NCBI GenBank assembly: GCA_016711705.1
Contig: JADJSK010000012.1
Span: 62,001 to 126,000 of the forward strand
Direction: 5' to 3'
Length of the DNA stretch: 64,000 nucleotides
Source of the DNA: Candidatus Brachybacter algidus
Lineage (GTDB): Bacteria > Bacteroidota > Bacteroidia > Chitinophagales > Saprospiraceae
Both the position numbers and the translations under genes were made by a program. The notes under the pieces were generated by a model. The model was not told where the DNA came from. It saw only the letters and a list, made by a program, of their open reading frames with translations, and did not search any database. Positions 27,097 through 36,002 of this stretch are shown one piece after another (position 1 is the stretch's first letter; each line of letters begins with the position of its first letter).

Positions 27097-28959
27097 ATGA
27101 TCATTAAAGTAGATAGCAGAATTTTGACGATTCAGCTGGTTTTTGCTTTATCGGCCTTTGTCTTGCTGCTCAAAGCTGCTCAAATCCAACTGTTCGATCC
27201 ATCCTTCAGGATTAGGGCAGATGCTACAGCTATTGAAAAACATGTAGTTTATCCTGCCCGCGGTCTCATTTATGATAGAAATGGCAAATTATTGGTGAAT
27301 AATGATCCTATGTATGATCTTATGGTGACCTATAATTCCATTGACCCCAAGATGGATACGGCCAAGTTTTGCAATATTTTAGGCATTGATACTTCAACTT
27401 TTATCGCCAATCTTAAAAAAGATTGGGCGAGTAAAAGATTCTCAAGGTCAGTCCCTTTTCCTTTTATTAAAAAACTTTCTCCAGTTACCTATGCTCAGTT
27501 GCAGGAATCACTTTGGGAATTTCCCGGGTTCTTTCCTCAGTTGCGTATAGCTCGTGGTTATCCACATCATAGCGGAGCCAATGTGTTAGGTTACATCAGA
27601 GAGGTTGACCAAAAACAGATCGATAATTCGAAGGGGCTTTATGGTCTTGGAGATTATGTAGGCATATCAGGACTAGAGGGCCAGTATGAACGATTCCTAA
27701 TGGGAAAAAAGGGCATACAATATGTCCTTAAAGACAATCTCGGTCGGCCGGTGGGTCCTTACAGAGATGGAACTCTTGACTCTATATCTATATCGGGTTT
27801 TGACATGATTTCTTCCATTGACTTAGACTTACAGGCTTATGCAGAAGATATCATGAAAGGAAAACGAGGCTCTGTAGTAGCCATCGAACCAAAGACAGGT
27901 GAGATTTTAGCTGCGGTCAGTTCACCATCATATGATCCTAATCTCCTTACTATTAATCAAAGCCGAGGCACAGCATTTGCTGCCATGCTCAAAGATTATG
28001 ATAAACCACTTTATAACCGCATAGCTCAGGCTAAGTATCCTCCGGGTTCTATCTTTAAAACTGTCATAGGCCTGGCTGCAATGCAGATGGGCGTGCTGAC
28101 TCCCAACAGATCCATCGCATGCGGAGGTGCATATTATTACCGAGGAGGCAGGATCAAGTGTCACCATCACCCTGCACCTATTAATGTCTCACATGCACTA
28201 CAGTATTCCTGCAATACTTATTTTATCAATGTCCTCAGAGACGCAGTGGACAAATATGGATTTACAAAGCCTTCAATAGGGTTGAGAGAATTAGACGAAC
28301 ATCTTTTCGATTTTGGGTTAGGTCACAAGCTGGGTACCGACATGTTACATGAGACCCGAGGCAATATTCCTACAGCAGAATATTATGAAAAAATCTACGG
28401 AAAAGGATGGCGGTCTACTTATATGATGTTTATAGGCATCGGCCAGGGAGAGATTCAGATGTCCACATTGCAGATCGCTAACCTTGCCGCTATTATAGCC
28501 AATAAGGGATACTATTATATACCACATTTGATCAAAGGGTTTAAAAACAAGGAATATCTAATTCCTGAAACTTTCAGGGTCAAGCATCAGTCAGGTGTAG
28601 ATGCTAAATATTTCACTCCAGTCATAGATGGAATGGAGATGGCGGTAGCCAGTAAATGGTGTGGATGGAGTACGCCGATTCCTGGTATCGTTTTGTGTGG
28701 AAAGACGGGTACATCACAGAATCCACCCTATGAAGACCATGCGGTATTCATGGCATTTGCTCCTAAGGAGAATCCTAAAATTGCTATTGCCATACTTATT
28801 GAAAACGCCGGCTTTGGTGCACAATCTTCTGCACCGATTGCCTCATTGATAGTAGAGAAATATCTCACCGGTAAAATCGAAGCACCTTTCCGGCTAGCAC
28901 GTGAAAAAGAAATGAAAGCCAAGAATCTTCTTGGTCCACCTAAAATGGCAAAAAAATGA
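27097..28959 (+). CDS. mrdA: penicillin-binding protein 2 (elongasome transpeptidase)
   Basis: A 620-residue class B PBP. One N-terminal helix lies at about 10-28, then the dimerisation domain (PARGLIYDRNGKLLVNN) and the transpeptidase domain at about 260-600. Catalytic motifs: SxxK at Ser318 (PPGSIFKT), SxN as SCN in YSCNTYF, and KTG at 536-538 (GKTGTSQNP). It cross-links peptidoglycan during side-wall growth. Its usual partner rodA is not downstream; folA overlaps its stop by 4 bp instead. Confidence 0.95.
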   Translation: MIIKVDSRILTIQLVFALSAFVLLLKAAQIQLFDPSFRIRADATAIEKHVVYPARGLIYDRNGKLLVNNDPMYDLMVTYNSIDPKMDTAKFCNILGIDTSTFIANLKKDWASKRFSRSVPFPFIKKLSPVTYAQLQESLWEFPGFFPQLRIARGYPHHSGANVLGYIREVDQKQIDNSKGLYGLGDYVGISGLEGQYERFLMGKKGIQYVLKDNLGRPVGPYRDGTLDSISISGFDMISSIDLDLQAYAEDIMKGKRGSVVAIEPKTGEILAAVSSPSYDPNLLTINQSRGTAFAAMLKDYDKPLYNRIAQAKYPPGSIFKTVIGLAAMQMGVLTPNRSIACGGAYYYRGGRIKCHHHPAPINVSHALQYSCNTYFINVLRDAVDKYGFTKPSIGLRELDEHLFDFGLGHKLGTDMLHETRGNIPTAEYYEKIYGKGWRSTYMMFIGIGQGEIQMSTLQIANLAAIIANKGYYYIPHLIKGFKNKEYLIPETFRVKHQSGVDAKYFTPVIDGMEMAVASKWCGWSTPIPGIVLCGKTGTSQNPPYEDHAVFMAFAPKENPKIAIAILIENAGFGAQSSAPIASLIVEKYLTGKIEAPFRLAREKEMKAKNLLGPPKMAKK

Positions 28960-29480
28960 TCATATCTTCTATAGTTGCAGTAGCTGAGAATGGCGTGATT
29001 GGCTTGGATGGAGATATTCCTTGGTATCTCTCATCTGACTTCAAATATTTTAAGAAAACCACGATGAACGCTCCCATCATCATGGGTAGAAATTGCTTTG
29101 AATCTATAGGTAGACCATTACCTAAGAGACTTAATATTATTATTTCAAGAGATCCATTTTATGTGGTGAGTGGCGCATTTGTAGTACATAGTATTAATGA
29201 AGCTTTGGAACTTGCTTCAGAAAATTCGCCTGAAGAATGTTTCATTATAGGTGGAGGAGAGATCTACAAGCAAACCATTCATCTTTGGGATAAGCTATAC
29301 TATACTGAGGTCCATATGACACCTGAAGGAGATACTTTCTTTCCTGAGGTCAATTGGGAAGAGTGGTCGCTTATCTCCAGAACCTATCACGAAAAGGAGG
29401 AAAAAGATGATTGTGACTGCACATTCAAGGTTTTTATTAAACGAGAACTTCAAGATAGTAATATTCCATCAGGACATTAG
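28956..29480 (+). CDS. folA: dihydrofolate reductase
   Basis: A 174-residue enzyme reducing dihydrofolate with NADPH for one-carbon metabolism. Motifs: SIVAVAENGVIGLDGDIPWY (with the DHFR W/Asp site), TTMNAPIIMGRNCFESIG, LNIIISRDP and FIIGGGEIYKQ. ATGA overlap with mrdA implies translational coupling, so folate reduction is coexpressed with the wall operon. A terminator follows at 29578. Confidence 0.94.
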   Translation: MIISSIVAVAENGVIGLDGDIPWYLSSDFKYFKKTTMNAPIIMGRNCFESIGRPLPKRLNIIISRDPFYVVSGAFVVHSINEALELASENSPEECFIIGGGEIYKQTIHLWDKLYYTEVHMTPEGDTFFPEVNWEEWSLISRTYHEKEEKDDCDCTFKVFIKRELQDSNIPSGH

Positions 29481-29577
29481 ATTGAATTGACATCACAATT
29501 GAATAAAGGCATGTCAGCAAAGCTTTATACGGCACAATGCTGGTCAATTAATTGATTTTTTTTAGTTAACTGGAATA

Positions 29578-29612
29578 AAAAAGGGGATTTACTGTAAGCA
29601 AATCCCCTTTTT
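29578..29612. terminator. bidirectional rho-independent terminator
   Basis: A 13-bp stem (AAAAAGGGGATTT, 29578-29590, with 29600-29612) and a 9-nt loop. It lies between the convergent folA and the T9SS metalloprotease gene, and has T-runs in both directions. Confidence 0.85.
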
Positions 29613-29627
29613 ACTTCAAACTAATAT

Positions 29628-32249
29628 TTAATTACCAGAAGAGAATTTAACTAATCTGATTGTTTCATTAATCTGCTCTCCTTTTATTTTTACAATATAG
29701 ACGCCATCTGTTAGATCACTTCCTCCTTCAAGAGCAATGTCATTTTTTCCTTTCACAGAAAAGACATCCTTATTAATTAATTTATTTCCCTGTAGGTCAT
29801 ATACCGCGATGTTTACATCTACAAAAGCAGAAGCTATAAATTGCACATTGACATTTTGATTAAAAGGATTTGGATATGCCTTAATTTCTTTAACACTATT
29901 AGTTGATTCGCTAATAAGACCATTAGGGTTGACAATAGTTATACCATAATCTTCTACTTCACCGAATTCAAATTCCTCACAAGAAGTAGCATAGCCGTTG
30001 CGTTTCATCTGAATTCTCATCCACGTCTTGCCATTCAATGCCGTATTAGGTACATAGAATTTAAGTTTAATTGGTTCAGTATCTATGGTTGTAAAATTCA
30101 GTATCTTTTCACTGGCTTCCTGAAAATAACCATCTTGATTGTAATCGATCCATACCGTCCAAAACTCTTTGTACGGGACAATCATTCCAGCTTGTACTAT
30201 TAAGGTATAAAGTTCATTTGCATTAAGAGTAGTGCGCTTCTTGAGAAAGTCGCCATATCCACCATTTGAGCCACTTTCATTACTTATGGTATTCAAATTT
30301 ACATAGTTGATCCATTCATTACTTGCATCATCTCCGCTTGAAGCACAGTATGGGTCATCACCACCGGAATTGCCTAAGGTTACAAATGTCACTGTTGAAG
30401 TAAAGTTGCTTGATATAGATCCACAGTTAGCCCTTACAGATACATCATAAGAAGTACTTTCCTGCAACCCTGAAAAATCAACAGAAGTCGCATTGATAGT
30501 AAAAGTATTCCAATTCGGATTAGAAGTTAATTTGTAACGCAAGCTATAAGAAGTAGCACCACTGACAGCCGTCCATTTTACGCGAGCTGAATTGGTAGTA
30601 ATATTCTCCGCCAGCAAACCCTGTGGTATGTCACAAGCATTACCTGTAGTAAAGCTGATTATTGTACCATAATCAGAATTTTCATTAGTGCATATAGTTT
30701 TAACATGCACCTGATAGGTCGTCCCGGACACAAGGTTCGTTAATAGCTTTGATGTGGTTGGCTGAGGAGGCAGCGTGATCCACGTTCCTCCGGAAGGTTT
30801 ATATTCCATTTGATAAGCAGTAGCAGTCAAGGCATTATTCCAGCTGATCAAGGCAGAATTATTAGTGCTGTTACTCGCTGTTAGGTTTTGTGGAGCTTCA
30901 CATGGGGTGCCACCACCGGTAGAACAAGTACCAAGGCAGGCAGCAGCGCTAACCTTGCTTCTTATAAGATTGCCCGGTAATGTACCGAACCCGTTGTTAA
31001 AATTAATTCCATAACTGGTCAAGTGACAATAGCTCATGATCGTTCCTCCTCCCGTCGGTGCAGGTCCTGCACTGCAACTACCTTCTACAGGATAGCAATT
31101 ATCTATAGCCCCTCCAGGCCACGTGCAGCTATGGGTATGTGGCGAACCTAGATTATGGCCTATTTCATGTGTCATTACTTCTACTGTCCATGAATACGTA
31201 GGCACATTCTGATAGGTTGCCTGGATATTGCTATAAGCATACTTAAAAGAAGAGCAAAGTGAGTTTACCCAGGCGATACCTCCGATATTGTTACCACCCA
31301 AAGCAGCTAAATGCGCAAGATCACCAACAAATGTTGGTCTGTCGGTTCTGAATTTATTTAAGGCACTGTAACTACTGGTTGTGCTATATGGATCCTGTGA
31401 TGTCCAAACAAACGTGCTGGATATCTGCGTTAGGATATTTTCATTGGAATACAAGGCAGCCACATTATTGTAGACTGCAGAGATATAATTATTTACATTC
31501 GCCACAGAACCTTTGTTAACAAAGAGTGCATAGTCACATTCTATATATAGCTTAACACACTTGTCATCTCTTTCTACGATATCGTTCAGATATTTTTCTA
31601 CTTCCTCTTGATAGTTTTCTGGTTCTTCTGTATTACATATATTTGGATTATGAACCAAAAGGTCTTTATCAGAATAGATAAGATAGCGATCTGACTTTTC
31701 TTCTCTGTTTAAAGTAATATTACCCAAGGATTCAGATGATGCCATACCTATCACTTCGTCATTAAAAAAGCTCAATGCCACTAAAGAGTTATTGTCGCCA
31801 TCTATGATACCCCTGTAGAAAACACCGGGACTGTAATTAACAGGTTGGTCACCAGACTCACTGGAATATGTAACAAACCCTTCTGCGAGAACATCAACCT
31901 TTAATAACAGAAGTTTAACCATTGTATTATTAAATGGTAAAGTCAACTCCAGAGCTTGATTCTTTTCGGAAACGATTTGTTTTAAAACATCCTTTTTTAA
32001 GGACACATTTGTATAATTGGAAATAACCGCCGGGTCAAGATTGCCCTTTGACTCTAGTTTTGAAAACAAACTAAAAGTCGAAAACACTGCACTTTCACCT
32101 TGTTTGTTCAAAACGGCTCTGGTGACAGGCTTTAAGGTCTTAATGTTAAATTCCTGACCATATGAGGAGGAATATAAAAGAGCGCATAATAAAAAAAGCG
32201 CCAAGGTTTTGAAAGTTTTTCCATTATGGAGAACAGACTTCATATACAT
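29628..32249 (-). CDS. secreted reprolysin-like zinc metalloprotease with FN3, GEVED and T9SS domains
   Basis: An 873-residue secreted protein. It has a signal peptide (about 1-31, ending SSYGQ), a propeptide-like region, and an M12B-type catalytic domain with HEIGHNLGSPH at 361-371 (three zinc His and the Glu). Two fibronectin type III repeats follow at about 455-545 and 550-635 (CEAPQNLTASN ..., CDIPQGLLAEN ...). A GEVED domain spans about 650-790 (YCASSGDDASNEWI ... FGEVEDYGITI), and the T9SS type A sorting domain ends the protein (IKAYPNPFNQNVNVQF). It is likely an extracellular or surface-attached protease used on proteinaceous substrates. Monocistronic. Confidence 0.92.
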   Translation of the reverse strand: MYMKSVLHNGKTFKTLALFLLCALLYSSSYGQEFNIKTLKPVTRAVLNKQGESAVFSTFSLFSKLESKGNLDPAVISNYTNVSLKKDVLKQIVSEKNQALELTLPFNNTMVKLLLLKVDVLAEGFVTYSSESGDQPVNYSPGVFYRGIIDGDNNSLVALSFFNDEVIGMASSESLGNITLNREEKSDRYLIYSDKDLLVHNPNICNTEEPENYQEEVEKYLNDIVERDDKCVKLYIECDYALFVNKGSVANVNNYISAVYNNVAALYSNENILTQISSTFVWTSQDPYSTTSSYSALNKFRTDRPTFVGDLAHLAALGGNNIGGIAWVNSLCSSFKYAYSNIQATYQNVPTYSWTVEVMTHEIGHNLGSPHTHSCTWPGGAIDNCYPVEGSCSAGPAPTGGGTIMSYCHLTSYGINFNNGFGTLPGNLIRSKVSAAACLGTCSTGGGTPCEAPQNLTASNSTNNSALISWNNALTATAYQMEYKPSGGTWITLPPQPTTSKLLTNLVSGTTYQVHVKTICTNENSDYGTIISFTTGNACDIPQGLLAENITTNSARVKWTAVSGATSYSLRYKLTSNPNWNTFTINATSVDFSGLQESTSYDVSVRANCGSISSNFTSTVTFVTLGNSGGDDPYCASSGDDASNEWINYVNLNTISNESGSNGGYGDFLKKRTTLNANELYTLIVQAGMIVPYKEFWTVWIDYNQDGYFQEASEKILNFTTIDTEPIKLKFYVPNTALNGKTWMRIQMKRNGYATSCEEFEFGEVEDYGITIVNPNGLISESTNSVKEIKAYPNPFNQNVNVQFIASAFVDVNIAVYDLQGNKLINKDVFSVKGKNDIALEGGSDLTDGVYIVKIKGEQINETIRLVKFSSGN

Positions 32250-32956
32250 ACAATTTAAAAAATTAATAAGGTTGTTTTTGGATAATGAGTCTCCTCTGAT
32301 ATCCGATCTATTAAGAGATGAAATTGTAAGTGTGGAAAAATGACAGAATTATGAAAGTTAACAAAGCAATCAATTTTAAAGGTCGATTGAAATTTGTTAA
32401 ATTCTAATCCTATTTAGTTAAGTGTTGCAAATTAAAGATATTTTTCTCCCTTTACAATAATTAAATTGTAATTATTTTAAAAAACATTTCTTTTTCTTTA
32501 TTACACGTTTTAAAAAAATAAAATATGTCGCCTTTTTGTGCACACTTTGGCTGTACATATGATATTTTATTGAATATTAAGGCATGATTAAGTTTTTTGC
32601 CTTCCTCTTCAAATATAAAACCTGCAATCAAAAAATCAATAATAATTTACTACTCTTATCTAAATAACACATTGAATGGATTCTTCTATTGTAAAAAAGG
32701 TACAATAGATTTGCTCTATTCGCTTGTGTGATTGATGTGTTTCTATAGATTCAATAAGTGACCGCAATGAGGAAAAATCAAAAATGATATTAATAGTGTA
32801 AAAAGTGCATAGTGCGAATTGGTTATTGTAAGCAGCTAACTATCAACATGTTATATCCTTGTTTATAATTATTATATATATTAAAAATACTAAATGTTTT
32901 TTTATTCGTATTGAAATGGAATCTTATTTCTTTGAATAATATTACTTCAGAGGTGT
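32250..32956. other. AT-rich gene-free region
   Basis: 707 bp with no supported gene. A small inverted repeat, CTATTGTA ... TACAATAG, lies at about 32687-32710. It presumably contains the promoter of the protease gene at its left end and the terminator of the MbnP operon at its right end, but neither is clear. Confidence 0.4.
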
Positions 32957-33340
32957 TTAAATTATAGATTTGCTTGGCTTATTTCTATAATAATCAATCT
33001 TATATTGAAACATTTCAGCCATTTTTTCTGCCCGCCATTTAGCCTCAATAACTTTTTCTCCAGTAAAATGAACGTCAATATTTTCATAAAAAAGGGCCAG
33101 CCACCGCTCAAAATGCTCCTTTTCTAACGGGAGATCTGCATGAGGTGCAAAAGGCGACCCTTGGTATGTATGTTCATTGAGTAGGACTGTTTGCCAAAAA
33201 CGCACCATCTTTTCCAAGTGCTCCGGCCATCGACCTTCTATCCGTGAATTAAATATTGGACCTATCAACTCATCCGATTGTACCTTTTCGTAAAATGTAT
33301 GAACAAGTGTCCTAACGTCCTCTACTGATATTATTTCCAT
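32957..33340 (-). CDS. group III truncated haemoglobin
   Basis: A 127-residue 2-on-2 globin. The start ISVEDVRTLVHTFYEKVQSD, the IGPIFNSRI E-helix region, and HFERWLALFYENIDVHFTGE with the proximal His (PLEKEHFERW) fit the group III family (Ctb-like), which binds O2, NO or peroxide. It starts 4 bp after the stop of the MauG-like gene, as the last gene of a three-gene operon. Its role here is unknown; NO or O2 chemistry, or haem-based support of the di-haem enzyme, are possible. Confidence 0.88.
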   Translation of the reverse strand: MEIISVEDVRTLVHTFYEKVQSDELIGPIFNSRIEGRWPEHLEKMVRFWQTVLLNEHTYQGSPFAPHADLPLEKEHFERWLALFYENIDVHFTGEKVIEAKWRAEKMAEMFQYKIDYYRNKPSKSII

Positions 33341-33344
33341 GACT

Positions 33345-34364
33345 TTATAGTGATTTAAATATTGGATTTGTTATAAAAGTATGATCTGATAATGAAACTA
33401 GGAAGGCCTTAAGTTCATTTTTTTCTTGTGTTGAAAGACCCAATGGGCGGATCAATTCGCTTTTGTGGAGATGATCTTTTCCTCCACTGTTATAGTGATT
33501 CAGGACATCCTCTAGTGTATTCAGTGACCCGTCATGCATATACGGTCCAGTATATGCTATATTGCGTAATGTGGGAACTTTGAATAAGGCAATGTCATCG
33601 TCATTTCCTGTCAATTTGTAACGACCTACATTCTCATATTCCTGATATAGGCCATTATTCTCAAAGGTATAATTTGTAAAATTAAAACCGCCATGACAAT
33701 CAGAGCAATTAGTCCGATTGCTGAAAAACAAATCCATCCCCTTCTTTGCTTCCTTACTTAAAGCATTCGGATCTGACTGAAAGTAATATTTGTCATAATC
33801 GCTATTGCCGCTGATAAGACTTCTTTCAAAACACGCCAAAGCTCTAGTAATGACAAATGGGTCCGGAATTCTACCGTATGCTTTTTGAGCCATTGACACA
33901 TAGGTAGCATCAGATCTCATTCTATCAGCAATAAGTAAAATATTAAAATCAAATTCTACATGTTCCTGAATTGGCACCAGGACATGCATCTCTAGAGTGG
34001 CCACCCCCCCTGCGCTCGTATAATATGGTTGATATGCTACATTGGTAAGTGTCGGCGCGTTCATGGTAGTAAAATTACCTGATGTACCGGCACTAAAATT
34101 AAGATCGTCACTAAATGCCATCGCTGAATTATGACAAGATGCGCAGCTTAAGCTACTGTCTTTTGACATTATTTTATCATAAAATAGCCTTTTGCCCAGC
34201 GCCCACCTATCTTGATTGTATTCATTATCCTTTGGTTGGATGATATTGGGAAAACCTTGCGGGATCTCCATCAATACGGGATAAACAATATCTTTAGCTA
34301 CATCTTCTTTTTGGCATGAAACGATTGCGATGACAAGGACAAGCAAATAAAGAAGGCTCTTCAT
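33345..34364 (-). CDS. di-haem cytochrome c peroxidase family protein (MbnH/MauG-like)
   Basis: A 339-residue lipoprotein (MKSLLYLLVLVIAIVSCQ, Cys17) starting at ATG 34364, 7 bp after the MbnP-like stop. The frame upstream overlaps that gene and is not used. Two haem c sites: CASCH (Cys74, Cys77, His78) and CSDCH (Cys220, Cys223, His224). YTGPYMHDGSLNTLEDV near the end is typical of MauG/CcpA. In the MbnH branch the enzyme converts a Trp of its MbnP partner into kynurenine, creating a copper site. The adjacent MbnP-like gene supports that branch over a plain peroxidase. Confidence 0.88.
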   Translation of the reverse strand: MKSLLYLLVLVIAIVSCQKEDVAKDIVYPVLMEIPQGFPNIIQPKDNEYNQDRWALGKRLFYDKIMSKDSSLSCASCHNSAMAFSDDLNFSAGTSGNFTTMNAPTLTNVAYQPYYTSAGGVATLEMHVLVPIQEHVEFDFNILLIADRMRSDATYVSMAQKAYGRIPDPFVITRALACFERSLISGNSDYDKYYFQSDPNALSKEAKKGMDLFFSNRTNCSDCHGGFNFTNYTFENNGLYQEYENVGRYKLTGNDDDIALFKVPTLRNIAYTGPYMHDGSLNTLEDVLNHYNSGGKDHLHKSELIRPLGLSTQEKNELKAFLVSLSDHTFITNPIFKSL

Positions 34365-34371
34365 AAATGCC

Positions 34372-35340
34372 TTAATTGAGCATGATTTTTTTAGTGCCGG
34401 ACAGCTTTCCATCTTTATATATACTAATGAAATAAGGCCCTGCCGGTCTGCCATTGAGATTGATATCTGCAGAAAAAATATTCAAATCTTGCTCCAAAAC
34501 ATTTTGCCCCTTTTGATCAATGATCATTAATTTCAAACTTTCAGTTGGCAAAAAATGAGTTCGAAGATGTACAATTCCGTCTAATGATGGATTAGGATAT
34601 ATAACCATCGGAACTTCTTTTCCTGCGCCAAGATTAGAAGCAGGAACTGTGGCAGAGGAAAATACCATATCCTTAAAATTGCTTATTAAATCTTTTGCAA
34701 ATTTTGCAGTGCCGTGGTATATCATACCAGTACTGGCATCCAGGTCTTCCAATGCACGGGTATAATCTGCATTGATGTCTACTGAGATCTGCCCATTTAC
34801 TGCGGAGGTTTCTGTATTCAAGACGATTTCATGATAGTTTTCATTGCCCAAGGCATGGATCTGAAAAATCTTATCCTGATCCTGTCCTCCTAAACCCTCC
34901 AGGGCAATAAAGTTATATCCTGAGGCCCAACCCCAATGCATAGCAGGGTCTTTTGGAGCTAGAGGATGATCATCTTTATAACTGGCTGGATCAGCATTGT
35001 TATGTCCGGGATCGACCCCAATATGGAATTTAATTTTTTCAAGGTTTGCGATATTAAAAGCACCAAGGTCTATATTGGTAGCATCTGAAGCATTTACAAG
35101 AATGTACAGATCGCTGACTAGAGTTTCTTGCCCACCATCATGAATCAAAGATATTTCTGAGATATAGTATTCCAATCTTGTCAACTGAAATGGTGTATTT
35201 ATATTATTGTCGGCAATCTTTTCTAATTCAAACTGCTCAGAGGCAAGCTTGTGGTGAATATTAAAAAGCACCTGGCTTTGGCCGAATACTGAACTTGTAA
35301 GTAGCACACAGCATACCAATAAAATGTATTTAATAGTCAT
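34372..35340 (-). CDS. MbnP-like copper-binding protein with T9SS sorting domain
   Basis: 322 residues: a signal peptide (MTIKYILLVC ... VFGQ, about 1-20), an MbnP-type beta-sandwich at about 22-225 (FNIHHKLASEQFELEKI, LTRLEYYISEISLIHDGG, FHIGVDPGHNNADPA), and a T9SS type A sorting domain (VIYPNPSLDGIVHLRT to IMLN). The motif MHWGWASGYNF at 134-144 is the conserved family segment. A Trp here (136 or 138) is the likely site of oxidation to kynurenine by the MbnH-like partner next in the operon. Members bind copper outside the cell; the T9SS tail suggests surface display or secretion. Confidence 0.82.
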   Translation of the reverse strand: MTIKYILLVCCVLLTSSVFGQSQVLFNIHHKLASEQFELEKIADNNINTPFQLTRLEYYISEISLIHDGGQETLVSDLYILVNASDATNIDLGAFNIANLEKIKFHIGVDPGHNNADPASYKDDHPLAPKDPAMHWGWASGYNFIALEGLGGQDQDKIFQIHALGNENYHEIVLNTETSAVNGQISVDINADYTRALEDLDASTGMIYHGTAKFAKDLISNFKDMVFSSATVPASNLGAGKEVPMVIYPNPSLDGIVHLRTHFLPTESLKLMIIDQKGQNVLEQDLNIFSADINLNGRPAGPYFISIYKDGKLSGTKKIMLN

Positions 35341-35648
35341 GAATTTCGGCTTATTTTATCAATTATTACTCTTGCTTTTTATACAATCTGCTCAAAGATA
35401 GGGTTTTAATACATAAATGCAATATTGGACCAACTAATTAAATTCATAAAATGAACCATTTATCTGCATTTGAAGGAGATGGAGAAAACCAGTCATTTAT
35501 AACTTTTGACTAACAGCTTTTATCTTCTCTAACTTTTTCCTACTTTTGTATTTCTAAAAATGATATACGATAATAATAAATATTGTATGTCAACAGCATG
35601 GTAAATACCTGATTACCCAACAATTACATTAATAAATATCGAATAATT
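35341..35648. other. divergent promoter region
   Basis: 308 bp between the MbnP operon (minus) and the AhpD-like gene (plus). A TACTTTTG box at 35541-35548 could be a Bacteroidota -7 element for the plus-strand genes; its -33 partner is only TTT. No copper-box-like palindrome is obvious. Confidence 0.35.
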
Positions 35649-36002
35649 ATGTCTTCTATACAAGAGTTTAACGACTACCGCCAACGCATGAATGACCGAA
35701 TCCTAGCTCAGGACAACAAGGTTATTAAAAGATTTTGGAGCCTCGACAATCAAACCTATCAGGCAGATGCACTCGATGTCTCTACCAAAGAAATGCTCGG
35801 ACTTGTGGCATCTATGGTGCTACGATGTGATGACTGTATTAAATATCACGTTCAACGATGCTTTGAAGAAAAGCTGACGGTAGAACAATTTTTTGAGATC
35901 CTTTCTGTCGCAATTGTTGTGGGAGGGTCGATATGTATTCCACACACACGAAGAGCGGTAGAGTATTGGGACGAATTGGTGGCAGAAAATACTGCTCAAT
36001 GA
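35649..36002 (+). CDS. carboxymuconolactone decarboxylase (AhpD-like) family protein
   Basis: A 117-residue all-helical protein with the AhpD-type CDDCIKYH motif (CxxC followed by His three residues later) near residues 64-71. Such proteins use the Cys pair in peroxide defence or act as decarboxylases. The helicase gene overlaps its stop by 4 bp (ATGA), implying translational coupling, an unexpected pairing that may link peroxide handling with DNA repair. Confidence 0.88.
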   Translation: MSSIQEFNDYRQRMNDRILAQDNKVIKRFWSLDNQTYQADALDVSTKEMLGLVASMVLRCDDCIKYHVQRCFEEKLTVEQFFEILSVAIVVGGSICIPHTRRAVEYWDELVAENTAQ

